Assembly: GCA_002071175.1 (NCBI GenBank)
Contig: MWER01000013.1
Span: forward strand, 1-64,000
Length of the DNA stretch: 64,000 nucleotides
DNA from: Bacteroidetes bacterium ADurb.Bin037
GTDB lineage: Bacteria > Bacteroidota > Bacteroidia > Bacteroidales > UBA932
Reading direction: 5' to 3'
Each line of letters starts with the position of its first letter. Position 1 is the stretch's first letter. The translations under genes and the position numbers were made by a program. The notes below the pieces were generated by a model, which saw nothing but the letters and a program-made list of their open reading frames with translations, was not told the origin of the DNA and made no database searches. Positions 9,716-18,598 of this stretch are shown here, piece after piece.

Positions 9716-10243
9716 TCAGTACATTAAATATCCGGCGACTCCTCCCAGTACCATCAGCAGAATGGGATGTACCTTGTAGAAGTATGCAGCCAGAAATCCT
9801 GCGGAGAAAAGCAGATAACTCCTGTAATCCGTAAAGTTTTCGGGTGTTGCCATAACAAGTGCGGCAGATGCTATAAGGCCTACGACTACCGGGCGGATTC
9901 CTTTAAATATACCCTGCACGATCTCGTTATGACTGTATTTTATGAAAAACCGGCTGACAATGCTCATCATCGTCACAGACGGCAGGATCAGCGCTAAAGT
10001 TGCCATGACCGAACCCAGGACGCTCCCGCCTGCCGAAGTATAACCCACGTAAGTAGCCGTATTGATGGCGATGGGACCGGGTGTCATCTGGGAGACGGCC
10101 AGGATATCGGAAAACTCCGTCATCGTAAGCCATCCGTGATGGTTGATCACTTCATCCTGAATGAGTGACAACATGGCATAGCCTCCCCCGAAACAGAAAA
10201 AGCCGATCTTCAGAAACGTATAGAACAATTGCAGATAGATCAT
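9716..10243 (-). CDS. Chromate transporter family half-protein (second of pair)
   Basis: 175 residues with about five to six hydrophobic segments and the ChrA-family start pattern FLKIGFFCFGGGYAMLSLIQ and MTPGPIAINTATYVGY. This is one half of a CHR-type transporter; the family exports chromate in some bacteria but many members have no tested substrate. Its ATG overlaps the stop of the other half by four bases, so the two proteins are probably made in equal amounts and pair in the inner membrane. Split two-gene CHR transporters are well known, so this is not a frameshift. Confidence 0.85.
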   Translation of the reverse strand: MIYLQLFYTFLKIGFFCFGGGYAMLSLIQDEVINHHGWLTMTEFSDILAVSQMTPGPIAINTATYVGYTSAGGSVLGSVMATLALILPSVTMMSIVSRFFIKYSHNEIVQGIFKGIRPVVVGLIASAALVMATPENFTDYRSYLLFSAGFLAAYFYKVHPILLMVLGGVAGYLMY

Positions 10244-10800
10244 CTCCCAGGCCTCCCTTTTTGATGTTTGTCAACCCTGTACCAGATATACCCTCCCAAG
10301 CCGGCTGCCATGATGACCCATACGGGCGATATGCCAAAGAGCCATATCAACAGAGCGGCGGCGGCAGCGATCAACCCCGACGATAAGGTGAGCCCTATCG
10401 AACGCATGGTAGTGATCACCGGAACGGCAATCAGGGATACGACTACCGGGCGCATGCCCATAAATATCTTTTCCACCGCAGGATGTTCCCTGAAATTCCT
10501 GAAAAAGACGGCCAGGATCAAAATGGAAAAAAAAGGGGCTACGACGGCACCCAGGACAGAAATCAGCGATCCCCGAAACCCTTTGATCCGGTAACCCACC
10601 GCAACGGCCATATTGACAGCTATAACGCCGGGAAGCGTCTGTGTCACGGCCAGCATATCGGTAAAATCTTCCTTGGTAATCCATTTTTTACGGTCCACTA
10701 CTTCCCGTTCTATTATTGGGATCATAGCCAGACCGCCGCCTATTGTGAAGGCGCCTATCCTGAAAAAAACTTTAAAAAGGTCCCAGTACATTTCAATCAA
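10240..10800 (-). CDS. Chromate transporter family half-protein (first of pair)
   Basis: 186 residues. FKVFFRIGAFTIGGGLAMIPIIE and TQTLPGVIAVNMAVAVGY match the N-terminal signatures of the CHR family, and four or five membrane segments follow. It begins inside the last eight bases of mtaB and ends in a four-base overlap with its partner, so it belongs to the long leftward operon. Substrate unknown. Confidence 0.85.
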   Translation of the reverse strand: MIEMYWDLFKVFFRIGAFTIGGGLAMIPIIEREVVDRKKWITKEDFTDMLAVTQTLPGVIAVNMAVAVGYRIKGFRGSLISVLGAVVAPFFSILILAVFFRNFREHPAVEKIFMGMRPVVVSLIAVPVITTMRSIGLTLSSGLIAAAAALLIWLFGISPVWVIMAAGLGGYIWYRVDKHQKGRPGR

Positions 10801-12061
10801 GTATAATTTCTACTATGGTGTTGATCAGGGAAGGATCGTACGGCCTTTCCACCCGGATGTAATTACGTGTGTATCCGTGCATCTTCCCTTTACCGGTCTT
10901 TCCTTCGAACAATACTTCTTCTCTTCTTCCTTTGTTAGCCAGGATAAACTCATTATGCAGCCTGTCCGACAACCGGCCAAGCAGTTGCGTTCTTCTTGTT
11001 ATGACACTGTCCCGTACCCGTTCCGTGACGGGGAACGCGGCAGCCCGTGTCCCGGGCCGGAGGGAAAACGGGAACACATGCAGAAAAGAAGGCCTGAGCT
11101 CTTCCAACAGGTTATACGTATCGGTAAAATCAGCCTCCGTCTCTCCGGGAAAGCCTGCTATCACATCTACCCCTATAAAGGCATACGGCATCAGGGTACG
11201 GATATGCCTTACCTTTTGGACGAATAAAGCCGTGTCGTACCTTCGGCCCATTTTTTTGAGCACACGGTCACTCCCGCTCTGAAGGGGAATGTGAAAATGA
11301 GGGAGGAAACGTTTCCCGGCAGCTGTCATCTCTATGATCTCCCCGGTCAGCAAGTTCGGTTCTATGGAGGATATCCTGTAACGGTCAATCCCGGGAACTT
11401 CTGCAAGAGCCCTCAGAAGATCGGCAAACGACTCTCCCGTCGTTTTTCCAAAATCTCCCGTATTGACACCGGTCAGCACAATTTCCCTAACGCCTTTTGA
11501 CGCTATCTCCGCTGCCTGCCGAACGACTGCGGCTATGGGAATGTTCCGGCTCCTTCCCCTTGCCAGGGGAACGGTACAATAGGCGCAGCAATAGTCACAG
11601 CCATCCTGCACCTTAAGGAAAGAACGCGTCCTTTCGCCATCGTCCTCCCCGGCAGAATAAGCCTGGAAAAAACCATCCCTGTCCCCACAAGGTTCCAGTA
11701 ACAAAGTTCCGGGCACCTTAGACTCCGAAACGTGTACGACACGGTCCCTGAACCCCGTGCCAAGCAGTGCCCCTACTCCGGGTATATTCCACAGATCTTC
11801 CGGTCTGAGCTGGACCGAACATCCCGTAACAATAACATAGGCATCGGGATTGGTTCGCAGCACTTTGCGTATCGCCTGACGGCTTTTCTTGTCTGCATGT
11901 TCGGTAACGGAACAAGTATTGATCACATACAGATCTGCAGCACGTGCGGGACCGATCCTCTCGTATCCCTTCAGCAACAGATCCCGGGCGATCGTTGCAC
12001 TTTCGGCATAGTTGAGCTTACAACCCAGGGTGATGACGGCACATGTTTTTTTGTCATTCAT
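10793..12061 (-). CDS. mtaB: tRNA t6A37 methylthiotransferase
   Basis: 422 residues. The N-terminal UPF0004 domain has three cluster cysteines (TLGCKLNYAES, NTCSVTEHA, GCSVQ), followed by a radical SAM core with CDYCCAYCTVPLARG and a C-terminal TRAM domain. MtaB converts t6A37 to ms2t6A37 in ANN-decoding tRNAs, using one cluster to cleave SAM and another as sulfur carrier. The GCKLN start and length favour MtaB over MiaB or RimO. It overlaps folB by eight bases. Confidence 0.92.
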   Translation of the reverse strand: MNDKKTCAVITLGCKLNYAESATIARDLLLKGYERIGPARAADLYVINTCSVTEHADKKSRQAIRKVLRTNPDAYVIVTGCSVQLRPEDLWNIPGVGALLGTGFRDRVVHVSESKVPGTLLLEPCGDRDGFFQAYSAGEDDGERTRSFLKVQDGCDYCCAYCTVPLARGRSRNIPIAAVVRQAAEIASKGVREIVLTGVNTGDFGKTTGESFADLLRALAEVPGIDRYRISSIEPNLLTGEIIEMTAAGKRFLPHFHIPLQSGSDRVLKKMGRRYDTALFVQKVRHIRTLMPYAFIGVDVIAGFPGETEADFTDTYNLLEELRPSFLHVFPFSLRPGTRAAAFPVTERVRDSVITRRTQLLGRLSDRLHNEFILANKGRREEVLFEGKTGKGKMHGYTRNYIRVERPYDPSLINTIVEIILD

Positions 12062-12419
12062 CTCCCAGATCCTTCTTTGTTACCGTAACCGACGCCCTTC
12101 CGGCTTCACCGCCGATGGAAGGCGCCAGTTTGGATACCGTCACACGACAATCGGTCCCGGGAAATGCAGTTAAAAGAGACCGGAGTATCCTTCCCGCCAC
12201 ATTTTCCAACAACCTGCTGGGAATGACCATTTCCGCAGCCACCAGGGAGTAGATACGGGAGTAATCCACGGTATCTTCAAGACAGTCGGTCAGCACAGCC
12301 GGACAGTTATCCGTTTCCATTTCCACATCTACACTGAAACGCGTCCCGATAAGACGCTCTTCGTCAAAACACCCGTGGTGTGAATAAAATATTAAATCCT
12401 TCAATACGATAACAGCCAT
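12054..12419 (-). CDS. folB: Dihydroneopterin aldolase
   Basis: 121 residues, normal for FolB. It begins with the family pattern of a beta strand then FYSHHGCFDEERLIGTRF, and contains DTVDYSRIYSLV and LLENVAGRI. FolB cleaves dihydroneopterin to 6-hydroxymethyl-dihydropterin and glycolaldehyde in folate synthesis. It lies between a methyltransferase and mtaB in a tightly packed operon. Confidence 0.92.
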   Translation of the reverse strand: MAVIVLKDLIFYSHHGCFDEERLIGTRFSVDVEMETDNCPAVLTDCLEDTVDYSRIYSLVAAEMVIPSRLLENVAGRILRSLLTAFPGTDCRVTVSKLAPSIGGEAGRASVTVTKKDLGDE

Positions 12420-12425
12420 AATGTA

Positions 12426-13139
12426 TTAAGCCAATATTAAAAAAACACACGGCTTCTTTTTATACGATTCATCAAAACCGGGTTTGAATTTCTTCCACTC
12501 ACCGATAGTTCGCGTACGGATCAATGCATCGGGCATCGTGAGGTTGACTGCAACCGTCAGACGTGTACCCGGCAAACAGCAATTGAGTAACGCCCTAAAC
12601 AACGCTTCATTCCTGTAAGGGGTTTCTATAAACAACTGGGTCTGATGTTCCTTTGCGGACAACTTTTCCAATTCCCGGATCTTTTTATCCCTCAACACCG
12701 GTTTTACCGGCAAATACCCCTGAAAAGCAAATTTCTGACCGTTGAGACCCGAAGCCATCAGCGCAAGCATCAAAGAAGAAGGTCCTACAAGGGGTACCAC
12801 CTCGAATCCGTTCCTGTGGGCAAGGGCGACAAGCTCCGCACCGGGGTCGGCAACGGCAGGAAGACCCGCCCCCGATATCATCCCCACGGAACGCCCCGCA
12901 CGCAACGGTGCCAGCAAGCCGTCCACCTCCTGCGGGGAAGTATGTTCGTTGAGCAACTCGAACTTCAACGATCCCACTTTCAGCCCCAGGGCCGAAAGAT
13001 ACCGCCGGGCAGTCCTGAACTCCTCTACTACAAAATCCTGCAACGTCCCCACTATTTTTATATGATCCGAAGGCAGCACGGCAGACGGAGGCGTATTGCC
13101 CAACGGGGAAGGTATCAGATAAAGTGTCGGTTTGTTCAT
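12426..13139 (-). CDS. SAM-dependent methyltransferase, tetrapyrrole-methylase fold (RsmI-like)
   Basis: 237 residues with the SAM-pocket pattern of tetrapyrrole methylases: LYLIPSPLGN at the start, GMISGAGLPAVADPGAELV near residue 90, VPLVGPSSLMLALMASG near 115, and FIETPYRN near 172. This resembles RsmI, which 2'-O-methylates C1402 of 16S rRNA, but the protein is shorter and diverged, as in a common Bacteroidota group whose substrate I do not know. Its ATG overlaps the mltG stop. Confidence 0.75.
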   Translation of the reverse strand: MNKPTLYLIPSPLGNTPPSAVLPSDHIKIVGTLQDFVVEEFRTARRYLSALGLKVGSLKFELLNEHTSPQEVDGLLAPLRAGRSVGMISGAGLPAVADPGAELVALAHRNGFEVVPLVGPSSLMLALMASGLNGQKFAFQGYLPVKPVLRDKKIRELEKLSAKEHQTQLFIETPYRNEALFRALLNCCLPGTRLTVAVNLTMPDALIRTRTIGEWKKFKPGFDESYKKKPCVFLILA

Positions 13140-14191
13140 GGGGCCTGTCCCTCCTCTTTCATTTTTTGAGTCAATGCTTTTTGAAACCTTCTTGCATTTT
13201 TCATGTGACCGGACAAGGTTGCGGCAAAGTTATGGTACCCGCTAAAATCCTCTTTTGCACAAAAATAAAGATAATGGTGACGATCATAGTCCAGTACGGC
13301 ATCTATCGCTTCAATGGAAGGTATGCTGATAGGTCCCGGGGGCAGGCCCCGGTAGCGATATGTATTATAAGGGGAATCAATGCGCGTATGCTTTTTCAGG
13401 ACCCTGCGTATGGAATAATCCCGGGCAGCGAAGATAAGCGTCGGATCTGCCTGCAAAGGCATATTGATCCTTAACCGGTTCATGTAAACACCGGCCACGG
13501 CAGGCATTTCGTCCGTCATTTTTGTTTCTTCGTAGACGATCGAAGCCAAAGTACTGACCTGAAACGGGGTCAGTCCTATGTCCTGTGCCTTTCCCCGGCG
13601 CTCTTCATTCCAAAAATGCTTATACTCCCTGTACATCCTTTCCATGAGCTGCTCTGCCGATACGGTCCAATACACCTGATAGGTATTGGGGATGAACATG
13701 CCCCTGAGACTAACGCTGTCAAAACCGAACTTAGCGATCAGGCTGTCGTTCTTCAGGTATTCCATCACAGCGGAAGAATCCAGCTCGATGTTCCTGGTCA
13801 GGACCGAAGCCAGTCTTTCAAAAGTCCTGATGGTCCCGGATAAAGTTATATTTAGCGGATCCTGCCAACCCATGGCCAGCTTTCTTGCCAAAGTCTGGTT
13901 GTTCATGTTCGGATCAAGTCCATAACGTCCCGGATGTACATGGGAAGGAAGGTTCTCGTAACGGGCCGCCCACCGGAATGTGTCTTCGAATTTTAAAAAA
14001 CCGTTTACCGTCAGACTATCCATGACTTGCTCAAAATCAGCTCCGTGAGGGATCAGTAAATAGGCTGTTTGTCCCTCCGGGGTGACAATGTTCTTGTGAC
14101 GAAATACTAAAAAGAGCCATCCTCCCGCCAACAGGCCGGAGAGTATAACCAAGAAAGACAAGACAACGACAAGACCGGATCTCTTTCTCAT
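13136..14191 (-). CDS. mltG: Endolytic murein transglycosylase
   Basis: 351 residues with one N-terminal membrane helix (about 9-29) and a YceG/MltG domain. ASIVYEET carries the catalytic Glu, then YMNRLRINMPLQADPTLIFA and SPYNTYRYRGLPPGPISIPS. MltG cuts nascent glycan strands in the periplasm and is thought to set chain length. Neighbouring wall genes (LysM glucosaminidase directly upstream) fit. Confidence 0.95.
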   Translation of the reverse strand: MRKRSGLVVVLSFLVILSGLLAGGWLFLVFRHKNIVTPEGQTAYLLIPHGADFEQVMDSLTVNGFLKFEDTFRWAARYENLPSHVHPGRYGLDPNMNNQTLARKLAMGWQDPLNITLSGTIRTFERLASVLTRNIELDSSAVMEYLKNDSLIAKFGFDSVSLRGMFIPNTYQVYWTVSAEQLMERMYREYKHFWNEERRGKAQDIGLTPFQVSTLASIVYEETKMTDEMPAVAGVYMNRLRINMPLQADPTLIFAARDYSIRRVLKKHTRIDSPYNTYRYRGLPPGPISIPSIEAIDAVLDYDRHHYLYFCAKEDFSGYHNFAATLSGHMKNARRFQKALTQKMKEEGQAP

Positions 14192-14203
14192 ACCGTCAAT
14201 TAT

Positions 14204-15181
14204 TTATCGCAAGTCCAACACGGTCCCCGGCGCCGGACGATCTTCAATGCCGGGATTCAGTCTACGCAACGATTCCAGACGTATCCCAAAACGTTGTGAC
14301 ACATAGTGCAACGTTTCACCGGCCACCGTCGTCCATGTGGACACTCCTTTGGGACCCTTTTTTGCTTTTCGCTCCAGATACACCTTCTCTCCAACGGCAA
14401 GAGCATCATCCCGGCGGGTATCGTTGTACCGGATCAGTTCACCTTTAAACAGACCGTACTCGGCTGCCAGGGAGCGATACGTATCACCGGGCTGAGCTAT
14501 TACATAACGTTTACCGTTTGTCTGCCGTACCCTTCTTTCCACAGATATTGAAAACACGTCTTCCAAAGGAAGATCCCCGGTATATTTCCCGTACCGTGCC
14601 GGTGCCGGTCTCTGCCACTGATCAGTTGTATCTTCCGGGAGGAAGGTGTCATATTGGTGTAAATTATGATTTTCTATCAGATTGATAAGCAATTGGGCAT
14701 ATCTGGGGTTGGTTGCGTATCCCGCTTTTTTCAATCCGTGCGCCCACCCTACATAATCCGTCCTGTCCAACAGAAATAGGTCCGAATACCGCGGACGCGT
14801 GCTAAGAAATTCGGAATGATCATAATAGGAATCCTCTGCGCTGGCATATTTCCGAAAACATTCCCCTGACTGGTCGTCATCGTGGAATATGCGGTCTCCC
14901 TCCCAATCATGACATTTTATGCCAAAATGGTTATTCGCTTCCCTGGCAAGGCGGCTGTTCCCGTTCCCGGATTCCAGGCATCCCTGCGCCAGTATGATGC
15001 TGGCAGGGATCCCGTAACGGTGCATCTGTCTGACCGCAATATCTTTATACTTTTCAATATACTGTTTACGTGTAAGATGAATATCCGCACCGGAGGACAA
15101 AATGGGGACAGCAGAAGACACATGTACCTGAAGAACACAGACAACCAAGCAAAATGCCTTGTATAGACACGGATTCAACAT
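14204..15181 (-). CDS. Secreted glucosaminidase-domain hydrolase with two LysM repeats
   Basis: The ATG at 15181 is chosen over an in-frame start at 15328: it begins a signal peptide, and the upstream extension would cross the cdd promoter and start. The 325-residue protein has a FlgJ/Auto-type glucosaminidase domain (IILAQGCLESGNGNSRLA with the probable catalytic Glu, NNHFGIKC, YATNPRYAQLL) followed by two LysM modules (about residues 210-255 and 275-322) that bind peptidoglycan. Probable role: cleavage of wall glycan during growth or separation. A TACATTTG box ends four bases before the ATG, implying an almost leaderless mRNA. First gene of the leftward operon with mltG. Confidence 0.88.
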   Translation of the reverse strand: MLNPCLYKAFCLVVCVLQVHVSSAVPILSSGADIHLTRKQYIEKYKDIAVRQMHRYGIPASIILAQGCLESGNGNSRLAREANNHFGIKCHDWEGDRIFHDDDQSGECFRKYASAEDSYYDHSEFLSTRPRYSDLFLLDRTDYVGWAHGLKKAGYATNPRYAQLLINLIENHNLHQYDTFLPEDTTDQWQRPAPARYGKYTGDLPLEDVFSISVERRVRQTNGKRYVIAQPGDTYRSLAAEYGLFKGELIRYNDTRRDDALAVGEKVYLERKAKKGPKGVSTWTTVAGETLHYVSQRFGIRLESLRRLNPGIEDRPAPGTVLDLR

Positions 15182-15185
15182 GATG

Positions 15186-15193
15186 CAAATGTA
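15186..15193 (-). promoter_or_regulatory. TAnnTTTG box immediately before the glucosaminidase start
   Basis: TACATTTG on the minus strand, four bases before the ATG. It sits back to back with the cdd promoter in a 54-bp divergent region. Confidence 0.55.
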
Positions 15194-15204
15194 GTATAAA
15201 TTCT

Positions 15205-15212
15205 TATATTTG
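15205..15212 (+). promoter_or_regulatory. TAnnTTTG promoter box for cdd
   Basis: TATATTTG, 23 bases before the cdd ATG. The -33 element is weak. Confidence 0.55.
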
Positions 15213-15235
15213 CTTTCCGTAAACCTTCTTACCCT

Positions 15236-15673
15236 ATGAACCGGAGTACCTTTACCATCGAATACAACGTCACAACCAGGGACCGCCTGAACCCGGCAGA
15301 TGCCGAACTTATGGAAAAGGCTATTCAAGCAGCCGGCAATGCCTATGCACCTTATTCAAAGTTCAGGGTCGGCGCTGCCATCCGCCTGAAGAACGGCCGC
15401 ATCCTGACGGGAAACAACCAGGAAAATGCCTCTTTTCCGGCGGGGATCTGCGCAGAAAGAGCTGTCGTCTTTTACGCACACGCAAACTACCCGGAATCGA
15501 CCATCCGTTCCATAGCCGTCACCGCCTCTCCTTGTGGAGTATGCCGGCAGGTTCTTCTGGAAAGTGAGAAAAGAGCGGGGGTCCCTATACGTGTCCTGCT
15601 GGCAAACGGAAATGAAGTCCGGATCTTCAACAGCGTAAAGGATCTTTTGCCTTTCGGATTTGATTCTTTCTGA
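15236..15673 (+). CDS. cdd: Cytidine deaminase
   Basis: 145 residues, the usual size of the tetrameric form. Zinc and catalytic motifs CAERAVVF and PCGVCRQVL are intact, and AYAPYSKFRVGAA with NNQENASFPAGICAER matches the family. It deaminates cytidine and deoxycytidine to uridine forms in pyrimidine salvage. Followed directly by the SRP RNA gene. Confidence 0.95.
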   Translation: MNRSTFTIEYNVTTRDRLNPADAELMEKAIQAAGNAYAPYSKFRVGAAIRLKNGRILTGNNQENASFPAGICAERAVVFYAHANYPESTIRSIAVTASPCGVCRQVLLESEKRAGVPIRVLLANGNEVRIFNSVKDLLPFGFDSF

Positions 15674-15680
15674 TTTTTTG

Positions 15681-15688
15681 TACCTTTG
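15681..15688 (+). promoter_or_regulatory. Promoter of the SRP RNA gene
   Basis: TACCTTTG is a perfect TAnnTTTG box, with a TTTG (15659-15662) 18 bases upstream as -33 element. Transcription would start at about 15692, the first base of the RNA's closing stem. Confidence 0.7.
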
Positions 15689-15691
15689 TAT

Positions 15692-15797
15692 GGGGTAAGT
15701 CGTGTACGACCAGCTCCCACTGAACTCCCCCAGGGTTGGAAGACAGCAAGGGTAGGTGGTTGTAGCGGTGCGATACATCCAGCTTACCCTTTTTTTA
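15692..15797 (+). ncRNA. ffs: Signal recognition particle RNA (4.5S type)
   Basis: The roughly 100-base RNA has a closing stem GGGGTAAG...CTTACCC (15692-15699 with 15783-15789) and the conserved SRP domain IV loop GGAAGACAGCAAGGGTAGG (about 15737-15755), with CTCCCACTGAACTCCCCCAGG before it. It ends in a T run (15790-15796). It binds Ffh to form the particle that targets membrane proteins during translation. It has its own promoter and no reading frame. Identification rests on the domain IV core and is strong. Confidence 0.88.
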
Positions 15798-15803
15798 TGC
15801 CTT

Positions 15804-16898
15804 ATGAAAATTGCCGTCGGCCTTTCTGGTGGAGTTGATTCTTCGGTTGCCGCCCTTCTTCTGAAGCGGCATAAACATGACGTGATCGCCCTGTTTATGA
15901 GAAACTGGCACGATACGACCGGGACACTTCATGGCGACTGTGCATGGGAAGAAGACCTGGATCTGGCCAGGATGGTAGCACATAAACTGGACATTCCGTT
16001 TTTTTACACAGATCTGAGCAATGATTACAGCCGCAGGATCGTGGAATATATCTTCCGTGAATACGAACGCGGACGGACTCCCAATCCCGATATACTGTGT
16101 AACCGGGAGATCAAGTTCGACGCTTTCCTGGACAAAGCCCTCGAACTGGGAGCCGACAAGGTGGCTACAGGCCATTACTGCAGGACGGAGATCACTCCCG
16201 AAGGGATGGTCAGGTTACTTCAGGGAGCCGACCGCAATAAAGACCAGTCGTATTTTCTTTGCCAGTTGAACCAGGCGCAGCTGTCAAGGGCGGTTTTTCC
16301 CATCGGGGACCTGACAAAGCCGCAGGTGAGGAAACTGGCCCGGGAAGCAGGGCTGCCCACTTCGGATAGGAAGGATTCACAGGGGATCTGCTTTGTAGGC
16401 AAAGTGGACTTGCCTGTTTTTCTGCAGCAAAGGCTGGCACGCAAAGAGGGAGACGTTGTGGAGATCTTTCGTGACGGTAGCTCTTCCGTTATCGGAAAAC
16501 ACCAGGGAGCGCATTTCTATACGATCGGACAGCGAAAAGGATTGCATATAGGCGGTCATAAAGATCCTCTTTTCGTCTTGTCAACGGACGTAGGGACAAA
16601 CACCATATATGTGGGAGAAGGTCAGGACCACCCCGGATTGTATCACAACATGTTGACCGTTGCCGGGACAGACGTTCATTGGATAAGGCCGGATCTGGAA
16701 ATGAAACCGGGAGAAGAACGCCAATATAGCATCAGGATCAGGTACCGTCAACCCTTGCAGGATGGTGTATTGCAATTTGACACAGATATGCAGATCCGTT
16801 TCAATGAACCGCAGCGGGGTATCACCCCGGGACAATTTGCAGCCTGGTATCAAGAAGATGAACTGGTCGGATCCGGCGTTATAGCAACCCGTTCATAA
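15804..16898 (+). CDS. mnmA: tRNA-specific 2-thiouridylase
   Basis: 364 residues from the ATG at 15804; an in-frame upstream ATG at 15756 lies inside the SRP RNA and is rejected. The PP-loop GLSGGVDSSVAALLL starts at residue 6, and catalytic cysteines occur at DILCNREIKF and QGICFVGK. MnmA thiolates U34 of tRNA Lys, Glu and Gln. The 3' end overlaps the convergent protease gene by 20 bp. Confidence 0.95.
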   Translation: MKIAVGLSGGVDSSVAALLLKRHKHDVIALFMRNWHDTTGTLHGDCAWEEDLDLARMVAHKLDIPFFYTDLSNDYSRRIVEYIFREYERGRTPNPDILCNREIKFDAFLDKALELGADKVATGHYCRTEITPEGMVRLLQGADRNKDQSYFLCQLNQAQLSRAVFPIGDLTKPQVRKLAREAGLPTSDRKDSQGICFVGKVDLPVFLQQRLARKEGDVVEIFRDGSSSVIGKHQGAHFYTIGQRKGLHIGGHKDPLFVLSTDVGTNTIYVGEGQDHPGLYHNMLTVAGTDVHWIRPDLEMKPGEERQYSIRIRYRQPLQDGVLQFDTDMQIRFNEPQRGITPGQFAAWYQEDELVGSGVIATRS

Positions 16899-18474
16899 CC
16901 TCCAATGCTTTCCTGTATTCCGGTAAGATCGGATTGATCACACGGTAAAAACCGCCCGTTCCAAAAAGTCTGGCCGCTATCAATGCCTTGAGCTGTAACC
17001 GTATATGTTTTCCCGAGATTTCAAGTTCTTCCTCTTGCGGGACTATTCCCATCGTAACGGCATAGTCTATCAACTCCCGGAACGGAACATCCTCCGGACC
17101 CATACCCTTTTCAAACGATTCAAAATCGCGGTACAACCCTGCGAGACGCTCCCTTTCCGTATCCAGATACCGGTTAATGAATGCACTGATAATACCCCTT
17201 CTGGACAATTGGATATAGAAATCGGAATAATAAGTCGTGTCGGCGGGAACAAAAACATCGGGCATGATACCTCCTCCGCCATATACTAGCCTGTTCTGCC
17301 GCAAAGTCCTGTATGCAAGCGAATCCGGGATCCTAACACTGTCCCGGCTGAACGACTCTCCCCTTTCGTACCTTTCCAGGATTTTCCTGTAATACGATTC
17401 CTTTTCACCCATCTCATAAGGCGATTGGATCAGCCTTCCGCTGGGAGTATGATAACGTGCCACGGTGAGCCTCAATTCCGATCCGTCATTGAGCGGAAAG
17501 GACTGTTGTACCAGGCCTTTCCCAAAAGACCTCCTTCCCACGATCACCCCCCTGTCCCAATCCTGTATGGCACCGGCTACGATCTCGCTTGCCGAAGCCG
17601 ATCTTTCGTCTATGATCACTACTACAGGCGTATTTTGAAAAAAACCCATCCCCGATGCAGTTACCTCCCCACGTTTCATCTTACCTCCTTCCGTAAAGAG
17701 AATCAGTTCATCTTTACTTAGAAATTGTTCGGCCAGGAAAAGGGCAGCACCCAAATAACCTCCCCCGTTCCCTTGCAGATCCAGGATCAATCCCGCAGGC
17801 ATACCCTTCAGATTCCTGAACGTTTCTATGAACTCGTCCTGGGTAGTCAGGGCAAACTTATTCAATCTGACATACATTACACCGGGAGCCGCCATATAGG
17901 CCGCATCTATACTCTGAATGGGGATCTTGTCCCTGACGACTTCAAAATAGAGGGGGTCACGTTCACCACGGCGGACCACGGTCAATGATACCCTCGTTCC
18001 CTTAGGCCCCCTGAGCAGAGAGAAAACCTTCTGATTGGTAAGTGCAGGAGAGGAAATCTCCTCTCCGTCAACGGCAACAATCCTGTCATCCGCTCTGATC
18101 CCCACGCGTTCGGAAGGAGCTCCCGCTATGGGCGTAACCACGACAAGGGTGTCACGGATAATGGCAAATTCAATGCCGATCCCTTCGAAATTGCCTTCAA
18201 GCGGTTCATTCATGCTACGTACATCTTCTGCAGGAATATACGTTGAATGGGGATCGAGCTCCCCTACCAGTGCCTCGATCATTTTGTCTACAGATGAGAC
18301 CGTATCTACGGAATCAATATAATACTGACGTATAAAGAACAATGTCTGTCCCAATTTGTTCACCTGATCGTTCAGTCCGTTGAGCGAACCCTGGGCTCTC
18401 ATGGGTTGGAAAGTGATCGATGACAATAATAAGAGTATTACACATATCAGCGACCTTTGTACTGTCTTTTTCAT
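16879..18474 (-). CDS. C-terminal processing peptidase, S41 family
   Basis: 531 residues from the ATG at 18474; a TTG at 18483 would fall on the promoter box. Signal peptide, then a PDZ domain (about 85-165, GIGIEFAIIRDTLVVVTPI, GIRADDRIVAVDG) and an S41 catalytic domain with DERSASASEIVAGA (nucleophile Ser) and GRRSFGKGLVQQ (general-base Lys). CtpA-type proteases trim C-termini of exported proteins in the periplasm. A TACATTTG box ends six bases before the ATG. Confidence 0.92.
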   Translation of the reverse strand: MKKTVQRSLICVILLLLSSITFQPMRAQGSLNGLNDQVNKLGQTLFFIRQYYIDSVDTVSSVDKMIEALVGELDPHSTYIPAEDVRSMNEPLEGNFEGIGIEFAIIRDTLVVVTPIAGAPSERVGIRADDRIVAVDGEEISSPALTNQKVFSLLRGPKGTRVSLTVVRRGERDPLYFEVVRDKIPIQSIDAAYMAAPGVMYVRLNKFALTTQDEFIETFRNLKGMPAGLILDLQGNGGGYLGAALFLAEQFLSKDELILFTEGGKMKRGEVTASGMGFFQNTPVVVIIDERSASASEIVAGAIQDWDRGVIVGRRSFGKGLVQQSFPLNDGSELRLTVARYHTPSGRLIQSPYEMGEKESYYRKILERYERGESFSRDSVRIPDSLAYRTLRQNRLVYGGGGIMPDVFVPADTTYYSDFYIQLSRRGIISAFINRYLDTERERLAGLYRDFESFEKGMGPEDVPFRELIDYAVTMGIVPQEEELEISGKHIRLQLKALIAARLFGTGGFYRVINPILPEYRKALEVMNGLL

Positions 18475-18480
18475 AATATA

Positions 18481-18488
18481 CAAATGTA
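18481..18488 (-). promoter_or_regulatory. TAnnTTTG box just before the S41 protease start
   Basis: TACATTTG on the minus strand, six bases before the ATG at 18474, so the leader is at most a few bases. Confidence 0.55.
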
Positions 18489-18546
18489 ATAAAATATATG
18501 TCCCTGCTCTTTTATTAGAAAGACTTGTATTAGTAAATGCTTTTAC

Positions 18547-18554
18547 TATATTTG
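18547..18554 (+). promoter_or_regulatory. Promoter box for the porin-transporter pair
   Basis: TATATTTG matches the -7 consensus; a TTG at 18525-18527 is 19 bases upstream. It is 44 bases before the porin ATG. Confidence 0.6.
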
Positions 18555-18598
18555 CATTTACTATATACCGTTATACTATTTTTAAAGAGTATCTCATA

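Noticed and set aside
9716..10800. Frameshifted single chromate transporter
   Set aside because: Both halves have proper starts and a four-base overlap; two-gene CHR transporters are common.
15756..15803. N-terminal extension of MnmA
   Set aside because: It would be encoded by the SRP RNA gene; the PP-loop spacing fits the ATG at 15804.
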